64,000 nucleotides of DNA from contig CP154954.1 in assembly GCA_039621445.1 (NCBI GenBank), forward strand, positions 8,930,634 through 8,994,633, given 5' to 3'. Position 1 is the first letter of the stretch. Each line of letters starts with the position of its first letter. This document shows, in pieces, positions 60,857 to 64,000 of the stretch. The notes under the pieces are model-generated. The model had not been told where the DNA came from and did no database searches. It saw only the letters and a list, made by a program, of their open reading frames with translations. The translations under genes and the position numbers were made by a program. The DNA comes from Euglena gracilis. Lineage: Eukaryota > Euglenida > Euglenophyceae > Euglenales.

Positions 60857-62780
60857 ATGGCAAACAGTGGATTTGGTGGAGGAGCACAGCCCCACAAGGC
60901 CATTTTTTTATCCCAACTAATAATGGTATCAGTCCCCAACCTTCTTTTGATTGCTGAATTCTGAAGGATTGTGGGTAGTACGATGTCTGTTTTGCAAATA
61001 ATGAAATAGTGCAAATTTGGAAGCATGGGGAAAAAGAAAGAAAAATAAGATGAAAGATGCTGGAAAAATCCCAATTGAGAGATGGGTATGCTCATTCGTC
61101 ACCCGGGATTCCTTCGAACCAGCACAATTTCGGGTATTTTCCAAAACCACAAATAGTCATGCCGAATGATCAAATGACCCAAACAACCAACCACAAACAA
61201 ATTTGAATGAGATTCTCTGCTGTTTAGGTTTTCTTTTTAGTATTAAGTTTCCCCAAAGGGGAAAACAAACACGGAGAAGAGGAATTGCTCTCAGCTTTGC
61301 CCTTTGATCTGTGCCATCCTCTCTCATTTATGCCAAAAAAGGCTATGCCAAATGCCAAATGGCTAAAACAATGCCAAAATCAAATTGAATTTCAGCAACA
61401 GCATCATCTTTCAGAAAAAATGACTTCTTTTGGGAAATCCCGCAAAGTGCTGTAGATTTCACAAAATACATAAACCAGGCCACAAATAAAAAAATTTAAT
61501 ATTTGTCCGACGCTTTTTTTCTGAACAATCTTTCATTGCCGAAAATTCTTACTGTTCAGAATTCCTCTATGGGCGTGCATTAAGATTTGTTGAGCTTCCC
61601 ATGGTTTTGATCCAGTGTTCATGAATGTTGCATGTTTCTTTGGATGTACATTTCTGATCACCGAATAAGAGAAGTTTGCACACGTTATGATACAGTTTTC
61701 GGGACAAAAATGATGCAAAAGTATGATTTTCAGACCCCACGTATCTTTGTATACCTGCATACAAATGGCCTAAAATGGCCTCCAATGGCCTAAAATGCCC
61801 TAAAATGGGAAGTTTTGGGCTTGACTATAGGTGCCTGCCCGGCACCTTCGGGGCTGGGGGTATGCAAAACTCCAAAATCTGATCCCCCCGTGCCCCCCAT
61901 AGCACCCCTAGGGGCGTTGTGGGGCTAGGTGCTATCTTCCTTAAAAAGAGGCCTGGTGATCACCCTGGGTTCCAAAATCACCTGGAAATAAAATTAATAC
62001 ATACATAAGTTACATCTGTAACGCATACATGCACACACACACACACATACACAACAAATACACATAATATTTCTGTACATCCATTCATTTAAAAATCATT
62101 AAAAGTTTTTTTTCTGGAGACCTGTGTCCCAAATTTTCAGCAAGGAAAGTGGGAGGAGTCTTGCTTGATATTTTAATTGAAACTCGAGGGGAATATTTTG
62201 AATTAACAGATGGATGCACAACAATATACAACTTTCTAATTTGTTGCATATTGTTATTCATGCATGCGCATGCCCCATTCATTTACAAGAACACACAAAA
62301 AATGCACCATTATGTTGTATTGTAATGTTATAATGAAATAATATGTTGTTTTATTTATTATTCATATAATATTCTTACAAAATGTGATATTATCTATTGA
62401 AATGTGTGCACATATTTTTTAATTGTATTATATTATTATTATTAATACATATAAAATTAATGTTATGTTTTTCATGCATTGTGCTATATAATAACTTTTT
62501 ATAAGGGTCATGGCCCCCAAATCCCCCCTACCCCAATTTTTTTTGTCCAACGATGTTTTTTTTGGCCTCCCAGACCCCTACCCCAATTGTTTTTGCCCAG
62601 AAGGATGTTTATTGGTCTTCCGGACCCGGAAAACATGTTTCTGAGCCGAAAATGGGCGGTTTTTTTAAACCCCCCAGAACCCCGTTTTTGGCCCAAAACC
62701 CTTGGTGTTTGGGTCAAAAAAAAGTGGGGGACAGCATAAATTTTTTTGTCCAACGATGTTTTTATTGCCTACCAGACCCG
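60857..62780. other. Intergenic, no supported gene
   Basis: 60857-60940 is the right half of the repeat interrupted by the DIRS element. 61765-61805 has (CCTAAAATGG)n. 62029-62065 has CA repeats. 62380-62470 is A/T-rich. No exon is recognised. Confidence 0.6.
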
Positions 62781-63200
62781 GAATCGGACTGCCACGACAG
62801 AGGAAGGGGGGAGGAAGGAACCAAGACGGCTCCGCAATGCGAGTTGATGAGTGAGGTCCTGCTTTCTTTGCCGGCTGTTCTGCTCTGGTGTGTTTGTGCG
62901 TGCGCGGGGAGTGCTTCTTACTGCTTTGTTTGTTTCCGGAGTTGGCTGATTGCTAATTCTGCCCTTCGACCTCAAGAAGAAAGAATTTTACTTCTACGAG
63001 TTCAAGTGGGACTACTTTCCGATGAGCACCACATTCACGAAGACCAGTACTTTGTCAACTAGTGGAGCGGACTTTTTCGTACCTTCAACTTCCTGGAGGA
63101 CGAATTCAACTCTTCGAGTTCAACTGGAATTATTACCAGGAGCATTGCACTTACTAAAACAAGATCAACAACTGGACTTACTGTCATAGGGGAAAATAAC
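62780..63200 (+). mobile_element. Possible left-end relic of a related DIRS element
   Basis: CCGGAGTTGGCTGATTGCTAA and CTGCCCTTCGACCTCAAGAAGAAAG (62936-62982) match the inner left ITR and leader of the full element (56436-56485). The preceding GC-rich stretch has the same general layout (TGTTCTGCTCTGG, CTTTGTTTG) but is diverged. No RT sequence follows, so this is a solo end or truncation. Confidence 0.55.
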
Positions 63201-64000
63201 ACCCAGAAAAAATAACATCTGGAAAAATAACATCTGAATAAATAACATCGAGAGAGTCTTGTAAAAAGGCACTTAAAGGTCATCTAGTTCCAGCGCTTCA
63301 GTTACCCCGACTGCGCCATTGTGCAGTTGGAGGGAGTGCAAGGCATTGCAAAAAAAAACTGGAGCGCACACCAGACATTTACCCACACCCCCCCACGAGT
63401 CATTGCCAGCTTCCCCCCAAGGACCCCCACAGGACAGGGTCCCGGGGGGGAAACTGGCCATAAACGTGTGTACCAGGCGTATGTTTCTGTCCCCTTCCGT
63501 TGAGGAAGTTAGGATGGAAGCAGATCCTATTAGGATCTCCTAATGGGTGCCACTTCTCTCTCCACAGGTGGTATTCTGTTTTTCCCTTTGTCCTTCCTTT
63601 TTCTCCGGACCGGACTTGGACATCCAGTCCGTCCTCCCTGCATTGCTCTGTGCTTTGCTTCTTGGGAAGTGGGAAAGGGGTTTTTCCTGTTACTCTGATT
63701 TTCAGTTCCCAAGTAGGTGCGCCAAGGCGAAAGTGAAGGCTTTTTGGGAATTGGGAAAGGGGAATTGGGAATCAGACGTACACTTGGTAGCAGATTGGTT
63801 TGATCCTACGCTGACTGGCAGCGGAGAGCCCCTGCACCGTTATTACACGGTCGCAGCGTCAGCTCCCGGCTTCTAGTCAACGTCTAAGCAGGTTCTGTAC
63901 GGTATTACCCGTTACAGCCCCTCTGGTGCCAGCACAACTGCTTATTTTTGTGGGTTTTTGCTGCTTTTGTCATCAGAAAGATGCAAAGCACAGACCCCAA
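63201..64000. other. No supported gene
   Basis: Starts with AATAACATCTG-type short tandem units (63195-63250). A frame at 63547-63876 stays open, but composition and lack of domains or splice partners do not support it. Confidence 0.5.

Noticed and set aside
63771-63900. TTTGATCCT sequence resembling the start of a small-subunit rRNA, and a hairpin after it
   Set aside because: The match is only a few bases long and the following sequence does not resemble rRNA. No RNA gene can be supported.

Overview
The window is nuclear DNA of a eukaryote, most likely a euglenid (Euglena or a close relative). The evidence is the splicing. Two genes rebuild into complete in-frame proteins only if ordinary GT-AG introns are mixed with introns lacking GT-AG ends, whose two ends are complementary. 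In most of these, CAG lies at intron positions +4 to +6 and CTG at -8 to -6, the known hallmark of euglenid 'nonconventional' introns. Start codons also follow AG acceptor-like sites closely, which fits spliced-leader trans-splicing. Small GC-rich exons sit in long introns full of microsatellites, poly-C/poly-G runs and repeats.

Layout: 1-4168 has no recognised exon but carries a cluster of 18-20 bp GCGCA/TGCGC palindromes. 4169-11948 (+) is a nine-exon gene for a plant-type atypical short-chain dehydrogenase/NAD(P)-binding protein (277 aa, like Arabidopsis At5g02240). 12341-12483 (+) is probably the start of an unidentified gene. 14.6-22.5 kb has scattered coding-like segments, some best read on the minus strand. 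24806-44455 (+) is a fifteen-exon gene for a membrane-anchored O-fucosyltransferase-like enzyme (560 aa). 44.5-52 kb is mostly repeats. 52069-54445 (+) is the 3' part of an unidentified charged, probably coiled-coil protein gene. 54.7-55.9 kb holds GGCCGACCAG minisatellites. 56322-60856 is a structurally complete DIRS-type tyrosine-recombinase retrotransposon with frameshifted ORFs, inserted in a repeat whose empty paralogue lies at 48.77-49.03 kb. DIRS fragments occur near 15.8 and 62.8 kb.

The most interesting signal is the set of nonconventional introns. Several have replaced CAG/CTG by another complementary pair (CCG/CGG, CGA/TCG, AGG/TCT), as expected if pairing rather than sequence is selected. 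A dispersed repeat family has the same termini (CAGGGCTG...CAGCCCTG), one copy lying inside a real intron, which suggests a mobile, MITE-like origin for such introns.

Exon boundaries were worked out by eye from frame, homology and terminal pairing. Those called approximate may be off by a few bases. No transcript data were available.
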